From Saururus chinensis (lineage: Eukaryota > Streptophyta > Magnoliopsida > Piperales > Saururaceae), in contig CP141144.1 in NCBI GenBank assembly GCA_035235625.1, positions 37,818,014 to 37,882,013 on the forward strand: 64,000 nucleotides of DNA, in the 5' to 3' direction. Made by a program: the position numbers and the translations under genes. Positions 34,116-47,285 of this stretch are shown piece after piece (the stretch's first letter is position 1; every line of letters starts with the position of its first letter). Below the pieces are notes generated by a model. That model was not told where the DNA came from. It searched no databases and saw only the letters and a program-made list of their open reading frames with translations.

Positions 34116-37100
34116 TCTTACAATAAAATGCACTATTAGTAACACTCTTATTAGCGATATAATGAAAAGTGTTACTAAAAACTACTACTTACAACAATTA
34201 GAAAAGTGTCACAAAAAAAAATAATTATTAGTGACACTTTTTATTAAACATCGGTAATAGATATATCTAAAAAGTATAGTTAATATTACAACTATTAGTG
34301 ACGTTTTCTAATAAACGTCGCTAATAGTAGGTGCTTTTAGTGACACTCTATAAAAGCATCACAAAAAGTTATATTTTTTAAATAAAAAAGAAAAAAATTC
34401 TAACTATTAGCTACGATTCTTTTAAGTGTCGTTAATATTTTTAACAATAGCAATGTTTTTATAAAATTGTCACTATTAGCGATGCTTGACAAAATGCATC
34501 GCTAATAGTTATAATTTTTTTTATACTTTAAACATATAACTTTTAGTAACACTTTTATAAAGTGTTGCTAATAGTACAAATATTAGTGGCATTTATTATA
34601 AAGCCGGAAATAGTTATATTATTAGCACCGCTTTTAATAAAGTGTTGCAAATAAAATAAATTTATTTTAAAAAAATGTTAAGCTTACTAACAACACTTTG
34701 ATAAAAGTGTCGCTAATAATGCAACTATCAGCAACTCTTTCATTAGCTTCGTTAATAGCTATTAATTAATTTTATTTAATAAATAAATATTCTTTTTCTA
34801 TCTCTCACGTGCGGAAGTGTGCGAGAGATAGAAAGAGAGAGTGAGTAGAGGTAAATAAAGAGCTAGCGAGAGAAGAAAGAGGAAAGAGAGAGGAGAGAGG
34901 GAGGAAGAAATTAATTTATAGTTTTTTTGGGATTTTTTTTATACTATTATATTTTAAAAATAAAAAAAAAAAAAAAAAATTTTAGTGCTGGTGAAATTGA
35001 GTCATTAATATATTTTATTTAAATTTTATTATTAAATTTAAAATATAATTTATAATAAAAAAGAGAAAGTGAAGAGAGAGAAGAGAGAAGAAAGAGTCCA
35101 CAGAGAGAAGAGAGGAGAGGAGAGAGAGGAAGAGGGTAGAGAGAACATAGGACATAGAGGAGAGTGAGGAGAGAGAAGAGAGAGTGTAGAGAGAGAAGAG
35201 AGAGAGTGAGTGAGGAGAGAGGGGGAAGAGAGGGTTAGAGAAGAAAGAGGAGAGAGAGGGTAGAGAGAGAGAAGAATGGTAGAGAAGGAACAAAAAAATA
35301 TTTTAAAAAAATTCTGTTAGTGACGTTCAGTAGTGAGTGTTGCTAATATTATATCAAGTGGCAGTGCATATTCTTAGGCGTCGCCACTAATAATATTAGC
35401 ACTAAGAACTGAGCATCGCTAATAAAGATATTTTTTTTGAAAAAAATTGTGCTATTAGCGACGTTTTTATTTAAGCTTCGCTAATAGTTTTAAATTTGAT
35501 AAAAACATTAAAACGTTATAATTATTAGGGACGCTTAATTAAAAGTGTCCCTAAAAGTAAAACTATTAGGGACACTTAGTGTCCCTAATTGTTGAACTAT
35601 TAGCATCTCTACTAGTTTTAAATTTAAAAACAATTAAAAATTTATTACTATTAGGGACGCTTAAGTAAAAGCATCCCTAATAGTAACACTATTAGGGACA
35701 CTTATATCTAAGCATCCCTAATAGTTGAACCATTAGCAACATTTTTAAAATAGCGTTGCTAATAGTTTTAAAATTAATAAATAAATAATATTATATTTAT
35801 AAATAAAATATATAATATTTTATTTAACTATTTAGTATTTATACATAATAAATAAATAAAGAATATAAGAAAAAAAATTCCGACTTGTCATAGCTCAAGC
35901 TCACATTGATGCACGTAAGAGAGAGTGGTATAAAGAGAGAAAGAGGAGAGAGAGGTGAGAGATAGAGGAGAGAACGGTGAAGAAATTAATTTATATTTTT
36001 TTAAGATTTTTTATTATATTATTATATTTTAATAAAAAATTAAAATAAAATTTATTATTGCCACTTATCAAATTGCATCGCTAAGTCACTACTAGCTAGG
36101 GTACTAGTGATGCAATATCACAAGTGATGCTAATATCATTTATTTAACTTTTTTATTATTTTTAAAATATAATTTATAATAAAACAAAGATGGTAGATAG
36201 AAAATATAGATAGAGAGAGTGTCAAGAGAGAGAGTGTGGGTAGAAAGAGAAGAGATGAAGAGAGAGATTGCATAGAGAGAGAGGAGAGGATACAAAGAGA
36301 GAAAGAAGGGCAGAGAGAAGAGAGAATGCCAAGAGAGAGAAGATATGAAGAGAGTGCATAAAGAGAAGAGAGAATGAAGAGGAGAAATAGGAGAGAGAGA
36401 GAGAGGAGAGAGAGAAGAGAGAGGAGAGAGAGAAAATTTTAATTATATATTATTTTTTTAAATTTTAAAAAATATTTAAAATAGCGACGCATATCAATAT
36501 GCAACACATAAGTATATCCTCTTATATTATATTATAAGAGAGAGCGAGAGAGGGAGGTAGTAGCGACGCATATAATTGTGTGTCACTACTATTTTTTATT
36601 TTGAAAAAAGGAGATAGAGGAGGGGAGAGAGAAAGAGAAAGAAGGGGAGAGAGGGAAGAGAGAGAGAAAGGAGGGGGGAGAGGGAGATGGGAGATGGGAG
36701 AGAGAAGGAACAAGTGGGGGACCAGCCTCCCTCCCCCTCTCGTTCGTTCCTCTCCTCTCTCTACCCTCTCATCCTCAGAGCCGGGGCTCATGGTGACGCA
36801 TGTGGAAGAGAGATTAGAAAGAGTATATAGAGAATAGAGAGATGGAATAATTTAATTTAAATTTTAAGATTTTCTTATTATTATTACATTTTAAAAATAA
36901 ATAAAAAATTAAAAATGTATTAACGATGCATAAGCATTTGTGTCGCTAATGCCCAAAATATTAGCAACACATTTACTTATGTGATGCTAATACATAGGGT
37001 ATTAGTGATGATTTCTATTAAGCGCCGCTAATAGATTTATTTTATTTATATTTATTATTTTTTAAATATAATATATAATTAATTTTAAAATTTTAAAATT

Positions 37101-38360
37101 ACATTCTACTACTCTCTTCCTTCTCATCTTCAGAACTGGGGCTCACGGTGATACATGTGGAAGAGATAGAGCAATAGAGAGACCCAAAATAGGAGAGAGC
37201 TAGAAGAGAGAGAAGAGGAGGGTGGGAGAGAAAGGAGATAGATAAGAGTGAGAAGTGAGAGTAGAGAGAGTGAGAGAGGTGAGAGAGTAAAAAGAGAGGA
37301 GAAAGAGTAGAGAGGGAAAAGAGAGGGAGTGGAGATAGTAGAGAGAGGACAGAGAGGGAGTAAAGAGAGAGAGTAGAGAGAGAAGAGAGTAGAGAGAGTA
37401 GGGAGAGAAGAGAGAGAAGGAGGGGAGAGAGAGAGTGAAGAGAGAGAGAGAGGAGAAAGAGAGAGTTGAAATAGAGACAAAAGACGAGAGATGAGAGAGA
37501 AGAGAGAAGAGAGAGTAGAGAGTGAAGAGAGGGAGGGAGGGAGGGAGAGAGAGAGGGTAGCGATAGAGACGAGAGACGAGAGAAATGACAGAGGGTAGAG
37601 AGAGGAGGTGATTTCATTTATAAAAAATAGTATTGGCGACACTTATTAGTAAGTGCTGCAAATACAAGATTTATTTACGACGCTTATGGATAAGCGTCAC
37701 GTTGCAAATATTTGACTTATTTGCGATGCTTATGACTAAGTGTCACAAATGTTTGCCCATTTTTTACATTTACAAATAAATGTCACAAATGGGTGTGTTT
37801 TAGTGACTCTTATGTAGAAGTGTTGCAAATTATATCTATTTGTTGAAGCGTCGCAAAATATTTTGCTTGCACTTATTTTTGCGCATGTGGGATTATTTTA
37901 TTCGCCTGCGCGCACAAAATTTCTTCTGCGCAGGTGAAATAAAAATTATGAGGGTAAAATTTCACCCGCATGGGTTTTATTTCCTCCCCGCCATCCCTCC
38001 CTTCTCATCTAGATCACCCTACTATCGCCCCACCTGCCTCCAGCTCTACCTTTGTCGGCCCCCTGCCTTCCGTCCTCTGGATCCATCTTCACTAGCCTTC
38101 CTGTCGGCCCTCCCTTCTTTTCATAATCTCCCCTACCACTGCCTCACCAGCAGCCACCTCACTGCCGGCTTTGCCTCTGCAACCGTCCCATCACCTCCTC
38201 CCTCCCCCTCCTTGGTCCCCCCTCCCTTCTTCTCCGGATCCCCCTGCCACCACCCACAATTGCCCCACTTGCCGCGGCCTCTCCTCCTACTCTGCCTCCG
38301 CCAACCCCCACTCTACCTCAGCTCCGCCTTCCCCCTGCCCCCTCTTTGGCCCCCTTTAAG
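34116..38360 (+). mobile_element. Second CACTA-like element (terminal part) in the HCT intron
   Basis: The left terminus (TTACAATAAAATG at 34118-34130) is a diverged match to CACTACAACAAAATG. Inward come TTAGCGACGCTT / GCGTCGCTAATA palindromes alternating with GA tracts (about 34800, 35060-35290, 35920, 36190-36440, 36605-36710 and 37180-37610). A palindromic GC-rich transition follows near 37850-37970, and then a C-rich block (37970-38350). This is the order of the element at 1-4472 in reverse, with GA instead of CT on the plus strand, as expected for opposite orientation. A 45-bp piece with GGGGCTCA and GTGGAAGAGA repeats at 36770 and 37130. No transposase is visible and the right end is not recognised. 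Confidence 0.65.
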
Positions 38361-38522
38361 AGTAGATTATATGGAGTCAAATACTCATAGACCTCCCCTC
38401 TAAAGTTGATACTTTGAGAAGGAAACTAGATCTCCTTATGACTTCTACCCGTTAACCTACCCCCTTCACTTATGACGCATGTGTCATATATCTTAGTCCA
38501 GCCCATACTGTTATCAAGTGCC

Positions 38523-40750
38523 TGATAAGTATAATTTATATGTTATTTTACCCTTAATTATTTTATTGTCTAGTCTCATTTAAGAATTAATATAGTTTAA
38601 ATAATTAAAAATTTAATTTAATTAGGTTAGAAAAAGCTTGTATGATGCTTTGAAGTAAATGGGCTAAATTATATTATTTTTGTGAAGATTCTTCATTGGC
38701 GTTCGATCGGGGAGCAATGGCGTTCGATCGATGGAACATGAGTTTTAAGAAAAAGACAATATAGATGATTGATCAGGATAACGCGCAATTTCCTAGTTTA
38801 AGCCAATTTGAATACTTTTCATATTAGACTTCTTATTATGATTCTTATGCCTTTATAAAGACATTTGATTTGAAATTGAAGTTTTCCAGTAGATTTTCTG
38901 AAGAGAAAAAGGAAAAGAAGATGAAAGATTATTCAAAGCTTTCAATAGAAATTCAAAAGCTTTTTTCTACGATGCAAAGTTATATTTTTTTTTTACTTAG
39001 GAGTTGATGAAACTATAAAAAAGTTTCAGTTTCTTTTATTTTTAATTTAGATCTCAGTTGTGAATTATGATAATTGTATGATAAGTATTTCTTTTTTAAT
39101 GGAAGAGCTTTTCAAGGTTATTCAATTCTCTGTTGATTTATTGTCTTATAGATGATAGATTGATGTGGTTTTGATATTAACAGCGATTCTAATTTTTGTG
39201 ATTTAGATGAGATGGTCATGTAATAGTTTTAGTGTTTAGATAATTAATGAATTGAATGAGTTATATTAAGATGAGACGAGTCATGCTTATAGTTAGTTTA
39301 GTATAGATGATTTATGCTATTGTCGAAGATAGTTCATGTCATGGGTTTAATTGATGATTCTTTTTGAAGTAATTCTTATTTGTAGTTGAGAATACTTGTT
39401 CATATTCATACTATATTTTGTTTAAAGGTTAAGAAATTGTAATGGTTCTATAGTGGATTCAATTTCCTAAGTAATTTCTATTATATTGATCTCTTGCCTT
39501 TAAATTAATTGATTACTTTCCTTTGCTTGATTAAAGTTTAAGTTCTTTAATTTTTAATAAACAAATTTCTCTCTTAGATTTAATAATAATTCATCTGTCC
39601 CTGAGGTTCAACAACCCTTAAATTCTTATCCTAGTACAATTACCTTGTACACTTGCAAAAGGTTTAGTTATAAACGATCACTACCCCTCTGCCCCTCAAT
39701 TCCCTGAGCTTGTTCAAGACCATGTCAATGCCAACCGATCTTTCTTTAGGGAACAATCTATTTTTCAAACACATACAACCCTAAGTAGAAGAATTACCCT
39801 AGCTTTTCCTGGTAGGCACCACATTAAGGGGCTATAGGCAACCGACCACCTAGGAAACCATGTCAAGTTCTACCAATCCATTTTTATCAACCTCAAATGC
39901 AACCCCCCTATATCCAACCAAGTATGAGTCCAAATTTCGAAGACAATGTCTTAAGTGCTTTGCAAGGCTTTTAATCTCAATCCTAACTCCTACACTCGTA
40001 CACAATCCATCACAAAGCTAGAAGTAAGAATCGGACAACTAGCAAATGTTATCAATAAGGGGCAAACCCAAGTCAGCCCCTACAAAACCCTAAGCGTCAA
40101 TTTGGAGTAGAGGGAATCTCTTCCTCTAATAAACAAGTTCAGTCTATAACTACCCTTAGGAATGGATGACACATTGATAATTAGGTGGGGGGGATGATTC
40201 CTTACGTACCACAAATGAAGAATTAGAGCAACTTGCCCCTAATGAGCCTCACGAGTAAAAGAATGAGCCAAAAGTAAATGAATCCATATTTCCTTCTTCT
40301 TCCTTAAAGCCACAATCTAATACCACTTTTGAAAAATCTTATATTCCTAGGGTACATTTTCCCAAGTGTCTTAATTTTACCCTACCCTTTAGAAAAACCT
40401 CGGCTAAGAAAGATGAGATTGTTGAAACTTTTAAACAAGTCAAAATTAATTTCCTCCTCCTAGATTCCATTAATTTAGTCCCCGTTTACATTAAGTTTAT
40501 CAAAGACCTATGCACTTACAAACATAAATCAATGACTTATGTGTCAAAGAAGGTCTTCCTCACTGAGCAAATTAACTGTCTTTTAAAGTTTAACACCTCA
40601 CCTAAGTTTAAATACCCTGTATTTCCCACTATTTTTTGTTTTATAGGCAATCATTCCATTTGTAAAGCCCTCCTTGGCCTTGGTGTGAGCAATTTATTCT
40701 TTAATTCAGTGTATGAACAATTAGGTTTAGGATATTTGCAGCCCACCTAG
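38523..40750 (+). mobile_element. Ty3/gypsy fossil (Athila/Tat-like): LTR plus gag-protease remnant
   Basis: The LTR (38523-39680) starts TGATAAGTATAATTTATA, ends TTATAAACGATCA, and is related to the solo LTR at 27519-28937. Downstream, 39950-40750 resembles the C-terminal gag and retropepsin region of Athila/Tat-type elements (GQLA-like spacing near 40030, PVYIKFIKDL near 40490, then CFIGNHSICKALLGLGVSNL near 40640). No integrase or reverse transcriptase follows and no 3' LTR was found. The copy is truncated and broken by many changes. A standard primer-binding site was not recognised after the LTR. Confidence 0.7.
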
Positions 40751-42390
40751 GTTACTCATCAGTAGTGAGGTCAACACATCGGTATGATGTTGATGAGGTG
40801 GATTATTTTTAGTCAGCCCACTGTCGGTAAGAGTTTGACATAATGATAGGTTGCAAATGGGCATCGACAACTTAGTCGACTTATCGGTGAGTCTACCGAC
40901 AGTAAGTCAGTATTGAGTATTTACCAACATGAGTTAAGATATGATATATGTTATTATAAAGTATTATAACAACATAAAGTTCACTACATAAGAATGCAAT
41001 TATATGTAATGATAAGCTCAATGTTGTATGATATATATAGAGAGAGAGAGATATACGTTCTTTTGGCCTAGGAGTTATGTTTGAATGGACTAAGTACCAA
41101 AAAATGACTAGTCTTGTGCAGTACACTACATAAAGTTTTAATGATTATAGTAGTTGAGATTTGACTACTTGGTCTATGAGCCATTTTAGGATTTAGCGTC
41201 ATAACGTAGATGGGGTTGGCAGGCTTTAGAAGGATTGAGGTTAAATTTGTGAGTAGTTCATAATCTAGTGAGAGAGAATAACTCCTAGATGTAGCTAACA
41301 TGTCATAGAGAACCTTTACTAGAGGGAATTAACTCATTAATGTGGCCAAAGAAACAAAATGATTATATTTTCGTGCTTATGAGCAGATATCTATATTATT
41401 ATTTATTTTTATTCTTATGCCTCACTTAATGTGCTAGTGAAATGATAATAATGTACACTTAAGTATAGCACTTAATTTATAGATGTGTTTCCTTTATTTG
41501 GTACTTGTTTATCAATCCTACTTGGTATATTTTTATATTCAGCATCTTTATGATGTAGGTTTGCAGGACGAGTGACTACATTGGGACTTTAATGCTTGAA
41601 GATTATAATCATCTTTCTTTATAGTTTGATGTAGGATTCATGACTTAATTAGTTAACTATTCGCATGTGTGCATTTGAACTTAAGGATGTGTGCGCCAAT
41701 TACTTACGTTGTTATATATTATGGATCTGTGACATGTATTCGGGCTGAACCCTTTGTGTTTATAGTATAGTTTAACCTTATTTAGTATAATATTCTAATT
41801 CAAATATGGGTAAATTCAAAGACAAGTGGATCACACACGAGATACTTTTGAAGAATGTTCTGACAAAAACATTTTGAATTTTTTTCCCCACATATTGGAT
41901 TACAAAAATATGTTTTAAATCTTAGGGCAAGACATTGAGACTACTTGATGACATTTTGGGAAGGAACTTGCATGGATGGGTTCTATGTTAATTTGTTATA
42001 TCATGTGATTTAAGCAAGGTTAGTAAAAGAAAATTGGTAATTTGCATAATGTAATGATTTGTCATGTTTAAGCATATTCAATTAGGACACATGTTGTTTA
42101 CATGATGTTTGTTGATTGGTATAATATATGCCTAGGTTCGGGTACACGGTTACCATAAGGCATATGCAAGTTAACAAGTGATACTATAATGGGTAATAGC
42201 AAATACCTCGAATATAAAGAACATGTAGACATTTGATATAGAATGTTTTGTTGCTGATAATTGAATGAATTGTTTGCTAGTATTTTCCCAATGTTAATAC
42301 ACCATGCTATGAGAAAGAGATTACCTAGGTGGGGTAATAAGATAAGAAAATAAAATATTTTCAACTCAAAATTTACTGAAATAGTTCAAG
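40751..42390. other. Intron sequence without a recognised element
   Basis: AT-rich sequence with a short TATATATAGAGAGAGAGAG run near 41030. No domain, terminal repeat or tandem array was recognised. It may include decayed retrotransposon sequence. Confidence 0.4.
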
Positions 42391-45300
42391 TGCACTCCCG
42401 TGGACTATTTGGTGATGCAGGCAAATGCAATCAAGACTGGTGATGGTTGCAAATGGTCAGGCCCTTCAACCAAGGGTGTTGAGGAAAAGAGCTTTCAGTT
42501 GTGAGTTTTAAGAAGGGATGCTTATGTAAATCATGGCCCGCTTGGGAAATGTCCCAACATGTTCACACGTCTGCATTGGGACAGGTTTGTTGCTTAGCTA
42601 CACGTACTGGATGCTTAGTTGAATAACACAAGGCTATAACCTTGACAAAGAATGACTTACTCGCTTCGCTATTTGGCCTTGTGAGTGCCGCACGGTAGGC
42701 ATTCCTCGGGCGCCCCCTTAACAAGTGGCATCAAAGCCAAGGTTCCGTCTTGTTAGGCGACCAAGACGACCATTGGACGAGGAGATGGAAATGAGCGGAA
42801 TGCAAGGTTCTTCGACCTCGGCAATGCAGGGCGGATGGACTACCATGCAAAATGCAAGCAAATGAAAATATGGGCTGAAACGGGTGTATAGATGATGGCT
42901 GATCAGGTTCCTTCTTAGTTTGGGATGGTGCGAGCGGTACTTGGCATCTCGGGCACAATGTTTACTAGGATCTCATGGAGTAGTGTTCTTGTTCCCTGGT
43001 CGTTTGTGCGGCAATGTTACCAAAGCTATGTTGAGTTGTGTTGGGGACTCAAAAATGTTTTGAATGGCGGCAAGCTCTTGCTAACGGAGCGATATGAGAC
43101 ATATCAATGGAAGGAAGTCTTGTAAATCTTTGTACCCTCTCTACCCGACTGTGTTGCAAGTGGAAGAGCATATTGAACCAATTTGATGGGTATGCAGCTA
43201 GTTATCTATACCAATGTAATATGAGACTCCTTGAGGTGAGGCTGGGCTGGGAATGAGCCCCTTTTGGGGGCAGCCATGTTGTGAATCGGCACACACCTTG
43301 GGTTGTGGACAAAGAGTATCACCAAGGTTAGTCGGGCTCTTCTTGCTAACGAGGTATGAGACTCATTGGCAGACAGTTTTGGGCTAAACTTGGTGCAGTG
43401 CAAATTGGCAAATGGAAAGACATTGATCTTGGGAATGGTACTTCCTGGGCTGATAAGAAGTGAATCATGAGCTGTTCGGTATGCAAGTGTGCATCTGAAG
43501 ATTGGACAAACAAAAATAAAAAGAAAACAAGGAGAAAAGGAAAGTATGGCACATGAGGGTAGAAATTGTCGTGCCTTTGGTTGGGAGCTAATGCGACAAG
43601 AGGTGGCATAGTTCTTTGGGTGAATAGGAGGAAAACTCTCCCACCCATGATCGTTGGGTCAGCATGCAAGCGGTGCATCCAAAGCATGTTTGATCGGGGT
43701 GTTTGAACAGAATGTGTTCTCACCCCTGGGTTGCTGGTGGCCCGGAATGCCATTTGCTTGGTAGGGCAGCACCCATCTTGGATGGCTAGTTTTAGGCATC
43801 GGTCTAGCTAGTGAGGCGTAGTGGGCCTCATCAGCCGGTGGGCAACATACGCAAGCAGTTGCTGCGTCCTAAGCGGTGTAGGAGTTTGGTGACCAAGTTG
43901 GTTACGTGAAGCTTGAACCAAGTTGCTGCTCCTAGGCTAGGGTAGAGACCTCTAGAGGGGATCGCAAGAGGAAGCCTTAGGACTTCGCTACATCCTGAGC
44001 ACTGTAGGAGTTTGGTAACCAAGTTATTACGCGAAGCTTGAGCAACATCGCTACTCCTAGGGTAGAGTAGACCACTGGAGGGGATCACAAGCGGAAACTT
44101 GATGGTATGTTGCATTAAGCATGGTGTAGTAGCTTGGTGATCACACCGGCCACGCAAAGCTTGAGCAAAGCTACTGCTCCTAGGGTGGAGTAGGCCTTTG
44201 GAACATATCGCGAGGAAACTTGACTGAATTGTGTGGCTAGGAACTTTGAGTGGTGAAGACCCAGAAGTTACTGGACATGTCGAAGACATCACTGCATTGC
44301 TATAACGAGCTTTGTTATAAGTGGGGGAGGCGTTCAATTCTTGGGAGATGTCAAGGGGATAGACAAGAGTGTTGAGGCTCAACATCATGGTGTAAGCTTG
44401 TTGGTGGGAGCTACAAGGTGTGGCCGAAGTGTAGGCAACTTGCTGGTGTCTCGAGAGCAAGGCCAGCTTCAAGAGAGGGTGATGGGCATCATTTGGTGTA
44501 TCCTTTCCCGGTCGATATGCAACACCAACTCAAGTGGAGCAATTGGGCCCACCTTATCGAAGCAATCACAACCGCAAAGTACTTTGCCTGTGTCGATAGG
44601 TAAGGTGCATTGAGCAGAAACTTCGTCATGCAATGGTTTAACCGAGTCGAGGGCGTATGGGTGGAAGTTGGTTTTTTCAAAGCATGCAATTCATGGGAAG
44701 ATCCAAGCCGTGGTGTGAACAGATTTTAAGAGCCACAAGAAAAGAGGAACCCTTTGTCGTAATTTTGTGCCATGGTTGGAAACAAGAGGACCCCCTAAAG
44801 CTATACAGTTGGCGAGGGCGTCAACGAGTCAAGTGGGGGAGAGTGCACGGGGTAGGGAATCTGACTATCCGTGACATGTACTGGGGCACACACGCATGCG
44901 AAAGTGTTGTATACTAGGTGTGTATGCATTGTTGGAACTGCTTATAGTGTTGCATATCATATGTGTAGGCGTTGCAAGGAAGGCCTGCAACGTTGTGTAG
45001 AAAGCATGCAATGATGCGCACACATAGTTGGCTATGTTAAAACACATAGCCGACTAGCACATATTTAGATACTTAAGATGTCCCCTCCCCCCTATATAGT
45101 GTTGAAGTGTACTTGGGAGTGATCTCGGGCCATTTGGCAAACTTTGGATGAACCATGCCTATACAACCACTTTGGCTGTCACTTCAGCATTATGGGAAAA
45201 ATCTCTTATGCTATATAGGGGGGGTATGGTGAGCTGAAATAACAAAGCTATTGGTATAATGCCTAGCCTTGCAACCAACTGTCTCGGATGACAACGATGG

Positions 45301-45680
45301 CTTGTTAACTTGCTAGCTATCATGCTAGGAGCCTCGTCTGGTGGGGGATGGGGCCCTCCGACCTATCAAGCGGCCGTCCGGCCTTATGGCCGTGTTGGAT
45401 ACAAAGACCCATTGCATGCACTTGGCTGAGACAAAATGTTTGGATGTTCGAGTTGCCTAAGTTGGATCTATACATTGTAAGGAGGTGTCCCCTTCCGGCC
45501 AGCCCGCTTGAAAAATGTCCAGGGATGTTCGCACGTCTGCCTCGGGACGGGTTCGTTGCTTAGCTTTGTCGGCTGGACGCTTGGTCGAATGGCACAAGGC
45601 CATGACCTTGAAGAAGAATGACTTACTTGCTTGGCTATTTCACCTTGCGAGTGCCGAGACATTTCTCATGCGGTAAATGT
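42391..45680 (+). mobile_element. Noncoding LTR element (LARD/TRIM type) in the HCT intron
   Basis: Direct repeats of at least 150 bp lie at about 42535-42700 and 45500-45665. Both contain GCCCGCTTG, TTCRCACGTCTGC and AAGAATGACTTACT. The left repeat is followed by TGGCATCAAAGCCAAGGTT at 42726, close to the TGGTATCAGAGC primer-binding site (initiator Met tRNA) of plant LTR elements. A purine-rich tract (GGTGGGGGATGGGG near 45340) precedes the right repeat. The interior of about 2.6 kb has no recognisable gag or pol. Start and end are approximate. The LTR pair is clearly diverged, so the copy is old. Confidence 0.6.
43861..44225. repeat. Three tandem copies of a 120-127 bp unit in the LARD interior
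   Basis: Units start near 43861, 43988 and 44109. They share TGTAGGAGTTTGGTRACC, RCGMRAAGCTTGARC and CTACTCCTAGGGTRGAGTAG. They do not encode a recognisable protein. Confidence 0.8.
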
Positions 45681-46980
45681 CTTGCATTCATTTTGAGTGT
45701 TATTCTAAATATGACTTACAGGTAGTCTTGTTAAATTAAATGATAGTTATTCATGTTTTATCTCAAAGATAACTCAAGATAAATCAAGTGTTTCCTGGAT
45801 TAGTTACATTTGATATGTTATGCATATGTTTCATTTTGGTTGAATGGCATGTGTTGTAGATAGTTCATGACACTACATTTCATGGCATATTGTATGCTCA
45901 CATAATTTAAGAATATGAAACAAATTGCATACAAGATGATATGATGCATGTAATTGCATCAGCATGTTTAGGGTGCATATAGTCGTGTATTTATTATGAC
46001 CTAGAGTAATAATAGGCAAGCCTACCAAATTTTATCTAATATGTGGTTTGCCACTACATTTAATTTGTATACACAGGTAAACACAATGACGATAGAAGGT
46101 GGATGCAAAAGACTCCCGTTACTTAGTGATCCTGTGCTTCAAATTTACAAGCTTAGTTACTCAGAGGTAATTGTAAAATATGTATAATTTTGTTAAAAGT
46201 ATTATGATGTGATTTCTCAAAAACAACTGAGGAGCAGGGTCGTGGCATCTTCTCTAAAGCATTATAAACTATGACTTATGCAATACACCCCCAATCACAT
46301 AAACTGTCTTAGGCTTGACTTTTTCCCATGCCAAATATCATATAAATTCTTAGGAACAAATTTGATAGGTACATTTGTTGAGGATGTAAGCTATTGTTCT
46401 GAGTTCATCACCCATAAGCTATTTGATAAGGTAGTTTCTCTAGTATGCAAGTCTATTTTGTTCAGGGATCTCAAGCATAGTATATGGAGCAATGATTTCA
46501 CATTCCTCCAAATATCAAACAAAAGGCCTTATATATCTTTCATATTCATCATATCTACAATAGAAGTGTGATGCATGCCTAAATGTTAGGTTTAATTGAC
46601 AATTTATAATGATTTCTATACAGTTTTAAAGTGGGCATTGGCTACTGTGTGTGAACCAGCAAGGAGGATTGCGCTTTGGACCAAGACCCATTTGAATTGG
46701 GCCAAGCTAACTAGAGATTTGGAAACCAAGGCATGTGGACCTTGGTTCATGATTGGCTCCCTCCTTGGGAGGCATTCCAATTTGGAATTTTATTTAGGAT
46801 ATGTTTAGATTGGTGGAAAGTAGGGGGAAATGAAACAAATATTCTAAAAATCCTCTAGTTTTTAGTATCTTGTGGAATGATGAAAGAGAAACCAAAGTGG
46901 AAACCAACAAACGAGGGTAGAAAATTGGCCCCTAAATTTCTACCTAACTCATAGATTTTGGAAAAAAATCTCTATACCAG
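45681..46980. other. Intron sequence without a recognised element
   Basis: Only short frames without family resemblance. No terminal repeat or tandem array was seen. Confidence 0.4.
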
Positions 46981-46984
46981 TGAC

Positions 46985-47285
46985 TTATGGCTTCAATGTT
47001 TTTATTGTCGACCTTACCACCGTCACTGTCACCACTACTACCACTACCACTATTGCTGCCACCACTGCCACCGTTGTCACCTCATCGCTACCACTACCGC
47101 TACCAGTACTACAACTGCCACTACCACCATAACTATTACTACCATCATTGTCACCACCACCACTACTGTCACCCTTCCCAATATAGCCACATTGCCACCG
47201 TCACTATTGTCACTGCCACCACTATCAGTGTTAGCACTGCCGCTATTACCATCATCACCACCACCACTATCACCATTGCTCGATT
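46985..47285. repeat. Imperfect trinucleotide array, ACC/CAC-rich
   Basis: About 300 bp of CACCACTACCACC-type units interrupted by GTC, GCC and ATC triplets. The Thr/His/Ser-rich frames on both strands are a by-product and not genes. Confidence 0.9.

Noticed and set aside
35015-38403. Leu/Ser-rich frames and a Pro-rich 187-codon frame (37840-38403)
   Set aside because: They lie in GA tracts and the C-rich block of the CACTA-like element and show composition bias only.
42726-42745. tRNA-like sequence TGGCATCAAAGCC
   Set aside because: It matches only the 3' acceptor complement used as a retroelement primer-binding site; no tRNA arms surround it.
42731-45662. Several 60-210 codon frames in the LARD interior, the longest at 43831-44472 (minus)
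   Set aside because: They run through the tandem array and show no family resemblance; the higher GC makes chance frames longer.
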